From a bacterium 1XD42-76 (lineage in GTDB: Bacteria > Bacillota > Clostridia > Lachnospirales > Lachnospiraceae), in NCBI GenBank assembly GCA_009917545.1, contig QZDW01000011.1, positions 1 to 64,000 of the forward strand: DNA of 64,000 bases, given 5' to 3'. The stretch's first letter is position 1, and each line of letters opens with the position of its first letter. This document shows positions 17,959 through 27,289 of this stretch, in pieces. A program made the translations under genes and the position numbers. A model generated the notes under the pieces. The model worked only from the letters and a program-made list of their open reading frames with translations, had not been told where the DNA came from and ran no database searches.

Positions 17959-19075
17959 ATGACGCCATATATCTTTACAAAAGAAGATACCAAATTACTT
18001 AAGGGGGGGGGGTATTATTTTGATGTTAGCACATCATTTATGGGCTTTCCCTGAAAGGTTGATTAGCGATCTTCCATTGACATCCATGACGCCATTCGGG
18101 ATGCAAATCGCAATGTATATTGGCTGGTATGGAAAAATATGTGTGTCGCTATTTATGTTTCTGGGAGGATATGGTTCCTATTTATTGTATAAGCAGAAAA
18201 AATTTGACTATATAGAAAAAATCAAGTCGCTCTATCTTTCTTACTGGAAAGTATTTGCAGTATTTATTCCAATCGGTTTTCTGTTTTTTCAGGGACAAAG
18301 TGACTATAGTGCCAATACAGCCGTATGCCACGTATTTGACCATTATAGTATATCAGATTTTCTGGCTAATTTGACGGGCATAAGAACAAGCTATAATGGA
18401 GAATGGTGGTTCTTTTTCAGTTATGTCGTTGTTTTAGCAACATTTCCGATAGTCGTAAAAATCATTGAAAAAGGATCGTTTGGAATCAATATGTGGATAG
18501 TCTGCGTATACGAAATATTAGTAACATATGTGTTTCCAACGTTTCAAACGGACAACTATTTTCCGTCATTATCCCGAAGCTGGCTCTATACTATGCTGGT
18601 ATGTCAGAGCGCTCCCTGGTGCGCCAGTTTCTGGTGTGGATGTGTTTTTGCCAAAGATCATATGCTGGAGCGTTTAAAACACAATCTTGATAAGGCCGGA
18701 TTATTGAATTCTTTTGCGGCGCTAGCGGGAATCCTGGTGACATTTTTTCTCAGAATCTATGTGGTAGGGGAAGAGGCTGATATTTTTTATGTCCCGATTA
18801 TATGTATATATGGAACATATCTGTCTAATAGAGTAAACGTCGTAAAAAGATGTTTACTAAAACTGGGGGAACACAGTACCAGTATGTGGCTGATACATTC
18901 CTTTTTAATTTACTATTTTTACGGAGCGGCAAAATTTATTTTGGGTGTCCGTCATGTATTATTAGTGTTAATTATCTTAATCTTAAATACATATTTATTA
19001 TCTTGTATAACCAATAATTTTTATCTTTGGATTTATAAAGTAGTTCACTCTAAAAATTTGCAGATGAAAAAGTGA
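17959..19075 (+). CDS. Membrane acyltransferase (family 3), phase-variable, out of frame here
   Basis: ATG at 17959 follows TTTGAGG with eight bases spacing; its frame stops at 18054 after 31 codons. With one G fewer in the tract at 18003-18012 (G9) it reads MTPYIFTKEDTKLLKGGG then IILMLAHHLWAFPERL, the typical KG-IILML-HH entry of family 3 acyltransferases, and continues for about 371 residues with about ten membrane helices. It would acylate a surface sugar. Gene callers that take the in-frame TTG at 18020 would report a 351-residue protein lacking the first 20 residues. It is preceded by the other phase-off gene and followed by the sulfatase-fold gene. Confidence 0.85.
18003..18012 (+). 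repeat. G10 homopolymer tract near the start of an acyltransferase gene
   Basis: Ten consecutive G residues 44 bases after the ATG at 17959. Nine would place the gene in frame. Confidence 0.95.
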
Positions 19076-19091
19076 AGGGAAATGCCGTCTT

Positions 19092-20741
19092 ATGGTAAAG
19101 AATCACAAGCTATATTTTATAAAAAAACTAAACGGCGGTATCATATGTTCTCTTAGCCTGTCTTTTTTACTGTTTATCTACGCACCATTAGAAATTTATC
19201 TAACGAATCAAAACGATTTCTGGTTCGACTTTTACACATTAGCCCCATTCCTGATGCGTACCTTTCTGATTTTCAGCTTTATATGTATTGTGACATTAGT
19301 TGGCTTGCTTTTTATAAAAATACCATTGTATGAAGTTGTTGTGAGTATTTTGTTTGCCATACTGATTGCTTCCTATATACAGGGAACCTTTTTATCATCC
19401 GGGCTTCCACCATTAGACGGCCGCGAAATCGACTGGTTGTCCTATCAAACTGAAAACAGAATTTCCTGGATTTTGTGGGGTGCTCTCTGTATTATATCAG
19501 TTGTATTCCTGATAAAGCTGAAATTTCCGGTGTTTAATAAAATCGTTGTGGCAGTAAGTGCATTCTTGTCAGCCTTATTGGGGATATCACTTTTTGCACT
19601 ATTGATACAAAATAAAGGATTGTACGGAAAAAACACAGAAATTGCAACAACAAAAAATCAGTTTGAAATGTCTGCCGATAAAAATTTTATTATCCTTCTT
19701 TTTGATGCCGTCGATGCCAGTATGTTCAGTTCTCTGTTAGAAGAGAATCCAGAGTATAAAACTGTTTTTCAGGACTTTACATATTATGATAATGCAGTAT
19801 GTGCATATCCTTATACGATGGTATCCATACCATTTATCTGGCTGGGGGAATGGTATGAAAATGAAAGCCCTTTTGACCAGTATCTGTCAAAAGCAACGAA
19901 CGACTCTCCTCTGTTCCATATGCTAGAAAAACAGGGATTTAAAATGGGAATTTATGATGCCTTATTTAATTTTGATAATCATGACAAACGCTTTGACAAC
20001 ATCACAAGTTATCCTGCCAAAGTGACTTCTGATTTTGAATTTATCTGCTCTCTGGTTCAACTGTCCGGTATCAAGTATGCGCCATTTGCCCTGAAGCAGG
20101 CCTGCTACGATGCTCCTGCAAAGATAAACCGTTTAAAAGCTCCGGCGCAGGAATCAGAAAATCCATATTTTAATTGGGAAAATACGGCCTTTCACGCAGA
20201 TATTCAAAATATACCGATGACATTGATAGATGAGAAAGTTTTTAAATTTATCCATGTAGAAGGCGCTCATGTTCCTTACCGTTATAATAAAAACGTCGAA
20301 CTAATTGAAACCGGAACTTATAGCCAGAATGTCGAGGCTTGTATAACAATGGCATCCGCCTATCTGGAAAAATTAAAGCAAAACAATGTATACGATAATT
20401 CAATTATCATTATTATGGCAGATCACGGATATGCTGAAGGAGATATACCGGAGGGAAGACAGAATCCCTTCTTTCTCGCTAAGGGGTTAAACGAAACCCA
20501 TGAACTGACTGTGAATCATGCTCCCATTTCCTATGCTGATTTGCAGGATGCTTACTCAAAATTATTATCCGGTAATAGCGGCAGTCATCTTTTCGACTAT
20601 CAGGAAGGGGAACAACGCGAGCGAAGATTTCTTTTCTATATTTACCTGAAAGATGCACATATGGAAGAATACATTCAACACGGGGAGGCAAATGATTTAA
20701 CCACATTAACTCCTACCGGACGGATATTCGACCGTGAGTAG
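19092..20741 (+). CDS. Membrane-anchored sulfatase/phosphatase-superfamily transferase
   Basis: 549 residues: about five N-terminal membrane helices (to about residue 185), then an extracytoplasmic alkaline-phosphatase-fold domain. Metal-site features visible are FIILLFDAVDAS, FIHVEGAHVPY and IIMADHGYAEG. The plan resembles LtaS and phosphoethanolamine transferases, which move phospho-alcohol groups from lipids to glycans. Here it could add phosphoglycerol or a related group to the exported polymer; the substrate is inference. AGGGAA lies 12 bases upstream. The diverged counterpart is at 49069-50478, also beside an acyltransferase. Confidence 0.82.
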   Translation: MVKNHKLYFIKKLNGGIICSLSLSFLLFIYAPLEIYLTNQNDFWFDFYTLAPFLMRTFLIFSFICIVTLVGLLFIKIPLYEVVVSILFAILIASYIQGTFLSSGLPPLDGREIDWLSYQTENRISWILWGALCIISVVFLIKLKFPVFNKIVVAVSAFLSALLGISLFALLIQNKGLYGKNTEIATTKNQFEMSADKNFIILLFDAVDASMFSSLLEENPEYKTVFQDFTYYDNAVCAYPYTMVSIPFIWLGEWYENESPFDQYLSKATNDSPLFHMLEKQGFKMGIYDALFNFDNHDKRFDNITSYPAKVTSDFEFICSLVQLSGIKYAPFALKQACYDAPAKINRLKAPAQESENPYFNWENTAFHADIQNIPMTLIDEKVFKFIHVEGAHVPYRYNKNVELIETGTYSQNVEACITMASAYLEKLKQNNVYDNSIIIIMADHGYAEGDIPEGRQNPFFLAKGLNETHELTVNHAPISYADLQDAYSKLLSGNSGSHLFDYQEGEQRERRFLFYIYLKDAHMEEYIQHGEANDLTTLTPTGRIFDRE

Positions 20742-20818
20742 GCAGTCGAGGTTAAAAAGGCTTTCAATCAATTGCCGTTATTCCTACCAATCCCTCTTTT
20801 TACAGGAGACTCTATCTT

Positions 20819-22945
20819 ATGTTAAACATCCTCACCACCCCCTTAGGCTATATCATGTCCTTCTGCTACCGTTTATCCGGCAGCTATGCTGCCTCCATCG
20901 TCCTCTTCGCTCTTATCACCAAGGCTCTCCTGATGCCGGTATCCCTCTGGGTACATAGAAACGGCATTCGTATGGTGGCGCTCATGCCGGATTTAAACCG
21001 CATCAAAGTCCGCTACTTTGGGGACGGCGACCGCATTGCAGATGAGACGCAGGCGCTTTACAAACAGGCTGGCTACAATCCCCTGGCAAGTCTTGTGCCT
21101 CTGTTTTTACAGATTGCTCTGCTGGTTGGCCTGATTCAGGTGATCTACAACCCCCTGACCCATCTCCTCCGCATGGATAGAGGAACCTTCCAGACACTGG
21201 CCTCAGCGGTTTGTGAACTCACCGGGGCGAATCCTGAGTCTGCCTCTCTCCAGCTCCAGTCTGTCCAGGCTCTCCAGGATGTCAGCTACCATGATGCCCT
21301 CGTTTCCTTATCCGCTCTGTCTCCTTCCTGGGACAGGCAGATTGCAGCCTTAAACCTTACTGTTTCAGGCCTGAACCTCGGTAAGATTCCTTCAGAGGCA
21401 GGCGGGATCTTTGTACTGGTTCCCCTGGCGGCAGGGATGTCTGCTCTCCTTTTATGCCTCTTCCAGGGAAAGAAGAATCCCCTTCAGGCAGAACAGGGGA
21501 CATTCGAAGGTCTGGGGACAATGGCCGTCTCTGTCGGTATCTCCCTGATCCTCGGCTTTTTTGTTCCCGCCGGAGTCGGATTTTATTGGGTCATCTCGAA
21601 TCTGTTCACCATGATACAGCAGCTTTTTCTCAACCAGATTATCCCCCCGGGAAAGTTTATCGACTATGCGGCGCTTTCAGAAAGCAAAAAAGAGCTGGAA
21701 GCTCTGGAGCACCTCGGTTCCAGACGCCGCTGGTATGAGCACGACCCAAATGCCAGACGGGAAAAAGAGGATTACAAACGCTTCTTTTCTATTGCCAATA
21801 AACATGTGGTGTTCTATTCGGAGGGAATCGGCTTCTATAAATACTTTGAGCGTCTAATGAATTATCTGCTTGCCCATTCAAACCTCACGCTCCATTATAT
21901 CACCAGTGATCCGAAAGACCAGATTTTTGGCATTGCAGAAACAGAAAAGCGGATCCGGCCGTATTACATCTCAGAAAAAAAGCTTATCACCCTGATGATG
22001 AAAATGGATGCCGATATCGTAATCATGACGATGCCGGATCTCGAAAATTTTCATATCAAGCGCAGCTATGTGCGCCAGGATATCGAGTACATCTATATGT
22101 TCCACTGGTGTACCAGCACCCATATGGTAATCCGTGAAGGTGCATTGGACCATTATGACACGGTTTTCTGTCCAGGACCGCGTCAGGTGGAAGAAATCCG
22201 GTTCACAGAAACGAGAGACGGACTTCCAGCCAAGAACCTTCTTGAGACAAGCTATGGCGTAATTGAAAATCTGGCAGAGGCATATGGGCGGATGGAAACG
22301 CGCAGGAACGCCCGGCCGCAGATCCTGATTGCACCTTCCTATCAGGTAGATAATCTGATGGATACCTGTGTGGACGGACTGTTAGAGCAGCTTCTCGGAA
22401 AAGGATATCGTGTAATCGTCCGGCCGCATCCACAGTATATCCGTCGGGCCCCGCAAAAAATAGAAGCCTTTGCCAAACGGTATGAGAATGAGCTGGCTCA
22501 GGGAATGTTTGAATTCCAGACAGACTTTTCTTCCGGAGATACCGTTTACCAGTCTGATCTTGTTATCACAGACTGGTCCACAATCTCATATGAATTTTCC
22601 TTTACCACCATGCGGCCGACTCTCTTTATCAATACGCCGCCAAAGATAGTAAATCCGCGCTATAAAGAGTACCCGATGGAGCCGCTTGACTTAACTCTGC
22701 GAAATCAGATCGGGCGGGCGCTTGACCTGAATGAGATTCCAAAGACCGGGGAAACGGTCCGTGATATCCTGGAACATGGTGCAGAATATGAACAGCAGAT
22801 ATTGGAGCTACGCAACAAACTGATGCCCCGCTTTGGGGAGAGTGCACAGATTGGAGGAAAATATATCCTGTCCCGTTTAATGGCAAAGAAGAAGGCACCG
22901 TACACAATGGAAAAACGGAGTGCCGGCTTTCACCGTGAGGTTTAA
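20819..22945 (+). CDS. Fusion: YidC/Oxa1-like insertase domain plus TagB/TagF-like glycerophosphotransferase
   Basis: 708 residues. Residues 1 to about 285 match the YidC/Oxa1 core: YAASIVLFALITKALLMPVS, the LYKQAGYNPLASLVPLFLQ motif and closing membrane helices (GVGFYWVISNLFTMIQQ). Residues about 325-700 match CDP-alditol glycerophosphotransferases: FYSEGIGFYKYFERLMNYLL, IAPSYQVDN, VRPHPQYI, ITDWSTISYEFSF. The second part would use CDP-glycerol, CDP-ribitol or another CDP-alcohol to build a phosphate-linked polymer; the first may anchor it or help insertion. AGGAGA lies 11 bases before ATG. A full paralogue is at 46014-48113. CDP-alcohol synthesis enzymes lie downstream. Confidence 0.9.
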   Translation: MLNILTTPLGYIMSFCYRLSGSYAASIVLFALITKALLMPVSLWVHRNGIRMVALMPDLNRIKVRYFGDGDRIADETQALYKQAGYNPLASLVPLFLQIALLVGLIQVIYNPLTHLLRMDRGTFQTLASAVCELTGANPESASLQLQSVQALQDVSYHDALVSLSALSPSWDRQIAALNLTVSGLNLGKIPSEAGGIFVLVPLAAGMSALLLCLFQGKKNPLQAEQGTFEGLGTMAVSVGISLILGFFVPAGVGFYWVISNLFTMIQQLFLNQIIPPGKFIDYAALSESKKELEALEHLGSRRRWYEHDPNARREKEDYKRFFSIANKHVVFYSEGIGFYKYFERLMNYLLAHSNLTLHYITSDPKDQIFGIAETEKRIRPYYISEKKLITLMMKMDADIVIMTMPDLENFHIKRSYVRQDIEYIYMFHWCTSTHMVIREGALDHYDTVFCPGPRQVEEIRFTETRDGLPAKNLLETSYGVIENLAEAYGRMETRRNARPQILIAPSYQVDNLMDTCVDGLLEQLLGKGYRVIVRPHPQYIRRAPQKIEAFAKRYENELAQGMFEFQTDFSSGDTVYQSDLVITDWSTISYEFSFTTMRPTLFINTPPKIVNPRYKEYPMEPLDLTLRNQIGRALDLNEIPKTGETVRDILEHGAEYEQQILELRNKLMPRFGESAQIGGKYILSRLMAKKKAPYTMEKRSAGFHREV

Positions 22946-22981
22946 GGCGACCGTATAAAAAAGCATCCGCCACTCTTAACA

Positions 22982-23087
22982 GAAGGTTTACCCTGAAAGT
23001 CCGCCGCCGACAGGCGGCATAGATTCAGGGATGCCAAATGCGCCTTAATACTTTCATTCATGGTGGCGCGCTCACTCGTGGGCGCAG
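22982..23087 (+). repeat. 106-bp repeat, copy 1
   Basis: First of two near-identical tandem copies. Contains a nested hairpin: CCCTGAA pairing with TTCAGGG around CCGCC / GGCGG. Together with copy 2 it fills most of the 297-base gap between the YidC-TagB fusion and the small membrane protein gene. Confidence 0.9.
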
Positions 23088-23194
23088 GAAGGTTTACCCT
23101 GAAAGTCCGCCGCCGACAGGCGGCATAGATTCAGGGATGTCAAATGCGCCTTAACTACTTTCATTCATGGTGGCGCGCTCACCTGTGGGTGCAT
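23088..23194 (+). repeat. 106-bp repeat, copy 2
   Basis: Differs from copy 1 by a few substitutions and one inserted base. Keeps the same hairpin. Part of the same unit recurs inverted at 31119-31178. Confidence 0.9.
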
Positions 23195-23242
23195 GAAGAT
23201 TTATTCAATAAAAACATATATGCAAAGGAAGGAATTGTTACA

Positions 23243-23512
23243 ATGAAAAAAAGTCTCTGTAAAATGATGGAAACCGGATACTATATCCTGTGTTTTAGCA
23301 CCCTGATGCAGATGGTATGCTATGCCTATATTGATCCATCCGTGACGACTTATGCTATCCAGGCGATTGCAGGGGGCGCTATCGCCGTAGGCGCTGTCAT
23401 CGGAATCTACTGGCGTAAGGCCAGACGTAAACTGGAAAACAGGCTGGGCATTGATGAGAGTAAGAAAAAAGAGACCGAGGACGATGTGGTCGAGATTGGG
23501 AATGACAAATGA
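23243..23512 (+). CDS. Small membrane protein with AYIDPxxTxY motif
   Basis: 89 residues from the ATG at 23243, ten bases after AAGGAAGG. A signal-like hydrophobic N-terminus is followed by CYAYIDPSVTTYAIQAI, a second glycine-rich membrane helix (AGGAIAVGAVIGIYW) and a charged tail. The counterpart at 45735-45998 (AYIDPATTSYLIQIV) has the same plan and also sits directly beside a YidC-TagB fusion. Similar YIDPGTGS-type small proteins occur in polysaccharide clusters with no known function. Co-occurrence suggests it is a subunit or client of the fusion protein. Confidence 0.8.
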   Translation: MKKSLCKMMETGYYILCFSTLMQMVCYAYIDPSVTTYAIQAIAGGAIAVGAVIGIYWRKARRKLENRLGIDESKKKETEDDVVEIGNDK

Positions 23513-25140
23513 TGAAGAGAACCTGCCAAAAGAATGCAGTCATACTGGCCGCCGGGAAATCAAGCCGGTTCGCCCCATTTACCTATGAAAAACCCAAGGG
23601 GTTATTCCGGGTCAAGGGGGAGATTCTGATCGAGCGTCAGATCTGCCAGCTCAAAGAAGCCGGTGTGACGGATATCAGTATCGTAGTCGGCTATATGAAG
23701 GAGAAGTTTTTTTATCTGGAGCAAAAATACGGCGTCAGACTGATTGTCAATAATACCTTTGCCAAAATGGGAAACCTCTATTCGCTCTACATGGCAAAAG
23801 ACCTGCTTTCCAATACTTATATCTGCTGTACCGACCACTATTTTATCAAAAACCCATTTAAAGAGGAGAATCCGCTTAACCGTTCCTACCGGGCATGTTC
23901 CTGGCATGAAGGAAAGTTTCGTGAATTTGCCATAGAATATTCGGACGCAGATGTCATCACTGGATTTTCTGTGGGCGGAAGAGACCAGATGGCAATGGTG
24001 GGACATGCCTATTTTAATGATTCCTTTTCCAGGCGGTTCCGGGCCTTTATGGAAAAGGAAATGGATGATTTCGGGGTTGCCGGCATGTTCTGGGAAGAGT
24101 TTTATGCAAAGCATCAGAAGGAATTGACCCTATATATGAAAGAATTCCAATATTCCGACATCCTGGAATTTGATGATATCGACGAGCTGCGCCAGTTTGA
24201 CTCCGAATTTCTCATGAATGTCGATTCCGAGATTATTGCTAATATATGCTCTGTTCTCCGCTGTGGGGCAAACGATATCACCGATATCCGGGTTATCAAT
24301 GCTGGGCTTACCAATGTCTCCTTTGGATTCTGGGCCAATGGAGCCCAATACGTATACCGGCATCCAGGAGGGACAGCAGGGAACCTGATTGACCGTCAGG
24401 CGGAGCTGTTTGCCCAGACAGCCGCTGTCCGCATCGGGCTCGACAAGTCGGTGATCCATATGGAACTGACCGGCTGGAAACTGTCCTATTATGTCAATCA
24501 TGCAAAGAACTGTGATTTTGAGGCCTCTGACAGCCAGCTTAAGACTGCAATCGAATACCTCCACAGGCTTCATGCAGTCCCGGCGGATGATACGGTAAAA
24601 ATATTTGATAACATCAGGGAAGGGAAGAAACTGATGCGGATCGCGTCTGCGACCAAGGGAAATCTTTTGCGTGAATTTTCAGAACTTGTAGCAAAAGTGG
24701 AGGCACTGTATCAGGAGATTAAGAAAGATGCAGAACGTCTGGGATACGGGCTTGTCCTGTGCCATAATGATACATATGAGCCGAATTACCTTTATGACGA
24801 TCAGGGTGAAATATATCTGATTGACTGGGAATACGCAGGCATGAACTATGCAGCCAATGATATCGGGTGCATCCTGTGCCGGTACGACTGGACGGATGAA
24901 CAGATCGCAAGATATCTGAAGGCCTATGTGGGTCGGGAACTAAGTGAGGACGAAAAACGGTTTTACTATGGATTTATCCCGATTTCAGCTTTTTACTGGT
25001 TTGGCTGGGGACTTTATAAGGGGAGCGTTGGAGACGATGACAGCTTTTTCTTCCTGCCGGCTTACCGGAATCTGGTCCGCTTCCTTGACCGGGCACTGGA
25101 GAGCTATAGTATTACAGAATGGCAGGGGGAACTGGTATGA
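23509..25140 (+). CDS. Fusion: LicC-like nucleotidyltransferase plus LicA-like choline/ethanolamine kinase
   Basis: 543 residues. N-terminal nucleotidyltransferase domain with AVILAAGKSSRF at 10-21 and KPKGLFRVKGE; C-terminal aminoglycoside/choline kinase fold with the catalytic HNDTYEPN loop at 419-426 and IDWEYAG at 438. Together they would phosphorylate an amino alcohol such as choline and activate it as a CDP derivative for decoration of the glycan. ATG overlaps the previous gene's TGA and the next start overlaps its stop. No LicD-type phosphocholine transferase is recognisable in the window; the TagB-like domain of the upstream fusion could use the product, which is inference. Confidence 0.87.
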   Translation: MMKRTCQKNAVILAAGKSSRFAPFTYEKPKGLFRVKGEILIERQICQLKEAGVTDISIVVGYMKEKFFYLEQKYGVRLIVNNTFAKMGNLYSLYMAKDLLSNTYICCTDHYFIKNPFKEENPLNRSYRACSWHEGKFREFAIEYSDADVITGFSVGGRDQMAMVGHAYFNDSFSRRFRAFMEKEMDDFGVAGMFWEEFYAKHQKELTLYMKEFQYSDILEFDDIDELRQFDSEFLMNVDSEIIANICSVLRCGANDITDIRVINAGLTNVSFGFWANGAQYVYRHPGGTAGNLIDRQAELFAQTAAVRIGLDKSVIHMELTGWKLSYYVNHAKNCDFEASDSQLKTAIEYLHRLHAVPADDTVKIFDNIREGKKLMRIASATKGNLLREFSELVAKVEALYQEIKKDAERLGYGLVLCHNDTYEPNYLYDDQGEIYLIDWEYAGMNYAANDIGCILCRYDWTDEQIARYLKAYVGRELSEDEKRFYYGFIPISAFYWFGWGLYKGSVGDDDSFFFLPAYRNLVRFLDRALESYSITEWQGELV

Positions 25141-25856
25141 TTACAGCAATGATACTGGCAGGAGGAACTGGCTCCCGTGTGGGCGCAGCCTGCCCAAAGC
25201 AGTATGTAAAAGTTCTGGGAAAGCCCATTTTAGCCTATACAGTCGAAATTTTCCAGGAGCATACAGCGATTGACACCATAGAGGTGGTAAGCCATCCGGA
25301 CTGGTGTAATTATGTGAAGGAAATGGCAGGACAGTATGGACTTACAAAAGTAAAATGGGTGGTTCCCGGAGGGGAGACATTCCAGGAGTCTGTAATGAAT
25401 GGAGTGAACGGGTTGAAAGACAGGATCCGTGGAGACGATTATGTTTTAATTCAGTATGGAGCAGCTCCTTTTACAAGCGAAAGGATTGTCAGTGACGTGA
25501 TACGGGTCATGAAAGAAAAGGGCTCCGCTGTGACGGCAACACCATGCTACCAGCTGATGGGGAGTAATGACGGGGAAGAGAGCCGGAGGTGGGTGGATCG
25601 CGACAAGTATATCCAGATCGCATGTCCGTATGGATTCCGGTATTCTTATTTGTTGGACATCTACCAAAGAGCCGAAGAACTGGGGCTGATCGGCCGGGTT
25701 GAACCACATACCACCAGTCTTATGTATGCGCTGGGGGACTGTTTGTATCAGGCGTACGGGGATCAGACCAACATCAAGATTACCACGAAAGAAGATATTG
25801 AGCTGTTTGAGGGGTATGTTTTGATGCAAAGGAAAAAGAAAAATATTTTTACCTGA
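25137..25856 (+). CDS. IspD/TarI-family cytidylyltransferase
   Basis: 239 residues. LAGGTGSRVGAACPKQYVK at residues 7-25 is the CTP-binding loop of the IspD/TarI family, and GDQTNIKITTKEDIEL is its usual C-terminal motif. Two uses are known for the family: isoprenoid MEP-pathway IspD and CDP-ribitol synthesis (TarI). The location, last in an operon with a TagB-like domain and a LicC-LicA fusion and with ATGA overlap, favours activation of an alditol phosphate. No TarJ-like reductase partner is seen nearby, so CDP-ribitol is not proven. Confidence 0.87.
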   Translation: MITAMILAGGTGSRVGAACPKQYVKVLGKPILAYTVEIFQEHTAIDTIEVVSHPDWCNYVKEMAGQYGLTKVKWVVPGGETFQESVMNGVNGLKDRIRGDDYVLIQYGAAPFTSERIVSDVIRVMKEKGSAVTATPCYQLMGSNDGEESRRWVDRDKYIQIACPYGFRYSYLLDIYQRAEELGLIGRVEPHTTSLMYALGDCLYQAYGDQTNIKITTKEDIELFEGYVLMQRKKKNIFT

Positions 25857-25876
25857 TACGGGCGCCCTGTCAATTG

Positions 25877-26005
25877 TAGATAGTATAGCGGCTATGGGCT
25901 GCTGTCTATAAAAATACTTCTTTTTGGTAAGAATTGTTATATCATAATTCTTGCCAAAAAGAAGTTTGCTTTTTATAGAAACATAAACTACGCTACACTA
26001 TTCTA
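25877..26005. repeat. 129-bp imperfect palindrome (possible MITE or terminator)
   Basis: Outer arms TAGATAGTATAGCG and CGCTACACTATTCTA pair imperfectly. The inner core is a 20-bp stem, 25916-25935 with 25946-25965, one mismatch, loop GTTATATCAT. The whole spans the 3' end of the plus operon and could also terminate it. Shares an ATAAAAATACT..CT..AGAATTGT pattern with 27613-27657. Confidence 0.75.
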
Positions 26006-26055
26006 TAGAGTTTGGACTGCTTTTGTATCCCCTCTTATATTGCCCCGGACCGGAT

Positions 26056-26487
26056 TCAGATAAATGTTCCGCTTTCCTGATACTTTTCCAGAAATACATC
26101 CGGTAAAACAGCAGGGACTCTGGAAGCTGTAGAATCCTTAATGTTTCTCGTCACGATATAATCGGCTGATATTTCCACAGCACACTCCTCCTGAAGGCAG
26201 TCCTCCAAATCAGAAAAATTTTGGTTGTTAATTGCCGAAAGCACTTTTATTGAGTCGATCCCTTCCACCTTTAAAATTTGACATAAAGATTTCAGAACTT
26301 CCCTCCGGTCCTCATCCGACATGCTTTTTCTGAGAATATAGAACATATTGGGGATCGAATGAGCCGCCATATATCCTTCTATTCTCTGATCAGCACACAG
26401 TCGGATAATGCGGTCAGCAAGGTCAAAATACGGCTGTCTGCCCATTAGTACATCCAGCATGATATTCGTATCAATCAATACCCGCAT
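26056..26487 (-). CDS. PIN-domain ribonuclease (VapC-like toxin)
   Basis: 143 residues. MRVLIDTNIMLDVLMGR is the canonical PIN start with the first catalytic Asp; further acidic positions include SDLEDCLQ and ADYIVTRNIKDS, near the expected metal site. Start at 26487 follows GGAGGAAAAAC. It would cleave RNA when freed from an antitoxin. A short frame that could be a damaged antitoxin overlaps its 5' end. Confidence 0.85.
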   Translation of the reverse strand: MRVLIDTNIMLDVLMGRQPYFDLADRIIRLCADQRIEGYMAAHSIPNMFYILRKSMSDEDRREVLKSLCQILKVEGIDSIKVLSAINNQNFSDLEDCLQEECAVEISADYIVTRNIKDSTASRVPAVLPDVFLEKYQESGTFI

Positions 26488-26605
26488 GTTTTTCCTCCAT
26501 CGCCTGTGCCAGTTCAGCCTTATAATCAATCTCCTCTCTGCAATATAAAGTACCTCGGTGTTTACAAAATGTCATTCTATCAGAAATAGAATCTGACTTT
26601 TTCAT
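26471..26605 (-). CDS. Possible truncated antitoxin fragment
   Basis: 44 residues (MKKSDSISDRMTFCKHRG...), overlapping the PIN gene by 17 bases in the order antitoxin-toxin. The end (YKAELAQAMEEKHAGID) is the sort of acidic helix antitoxins use, but there is no DNA-binding domain and no ribosome site. Weakly supported; it may be noncoding. Confidence 0.25.
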   Translation of the reverse strand: MKKSDSISDRMTFCKHRGTLYCREEIDYKAELAQAMEEKHAGID

Positions 26606-26705
26606 CATTACAATACAACAGCTCATCACAGACTCGCGGTAAAACAAAACGACAAGTAAACAACTGCTATGCCCTGTATGAATAGGGCCGCATCTGTAAG
26701 GCATC

Positions 26706-27289
26706 ATGCAGTCGGCTTATTTCGAGGAATATTATTCAGGCTTCCAGGAAATAGATGAATCCAGTGATCTTAATTCTCCCCGATTTAAAAGTCATAACAG
26801 GGTTGATGGGATTGTTTCCTCTCTTTTCAGAGTTCCTCTATCCACTCTGACATCATTAGGCAGAATTCGTCAAATCATTTCCACATATCTTTATGGGAGA
26901 TTATCGTTTAATGTATTTCTTCAATTCTCGCAGGAATTTAGTTGCTTGTTTTCCTGCTGCCGTCTTACTGCTTTCCTACTGCATTCATACTCCTTCTGAT
27001 TCTAACTAAGTTCAGTGTGAATTCCAGCGGATGCATGTTGGTTCAGCAAAGCTGATATCCTTTAAATTCACACGCCGGACCGGAAAATGCGGATGGCTCT
27101 TTCAAAAATAAGGGTATGTTATTAACGCGAATTCCGATATTCCATATTATGTTGCATTTGCCGATTTATGGGATATAACGATTTTTTCGGTTTGTTATAT
27201 GGATATTATAAACCATTTGGGGAAGAAAACAAGAATATCAAAACAGAACACTTTATACATTAATAATTCCAAGCGTTTTGTACCAAAAA
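26706..27289. other. No supported gene; probably decayed DNA
   Basis: One plus-strand frame (26706-26999, 97 codons) has no ribosome site and no motif I recognise; the minus strand has several stops per 100 bases in all frames checked. The base pattern suggests remnants of inserted DNA. Confidence 0.4.

Noticed and set aside
20819-22945. Possibility that the YidC-TagB fusion is a sequencing artefact joining two genes
   Set aside because: A diverged second copy with the same domain junction exists at 46014-48113.
22982-23194. Tandem repeats considered as a CRISPR array
   Set aside because: Only two long near-identical units with no unique spacers and no cas genes.
23243-23512. Small AYIDP protein considered as a holin or toxin
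   Set aside because: Conserved position beside two polysaccharide transferases and lack of a toxin-antitoxin layout argue against it.
26706-26999. 97-codon plus-strand frame
   Set aside because: No ribosome site or family resemblance; surrounded by decayed DNA.
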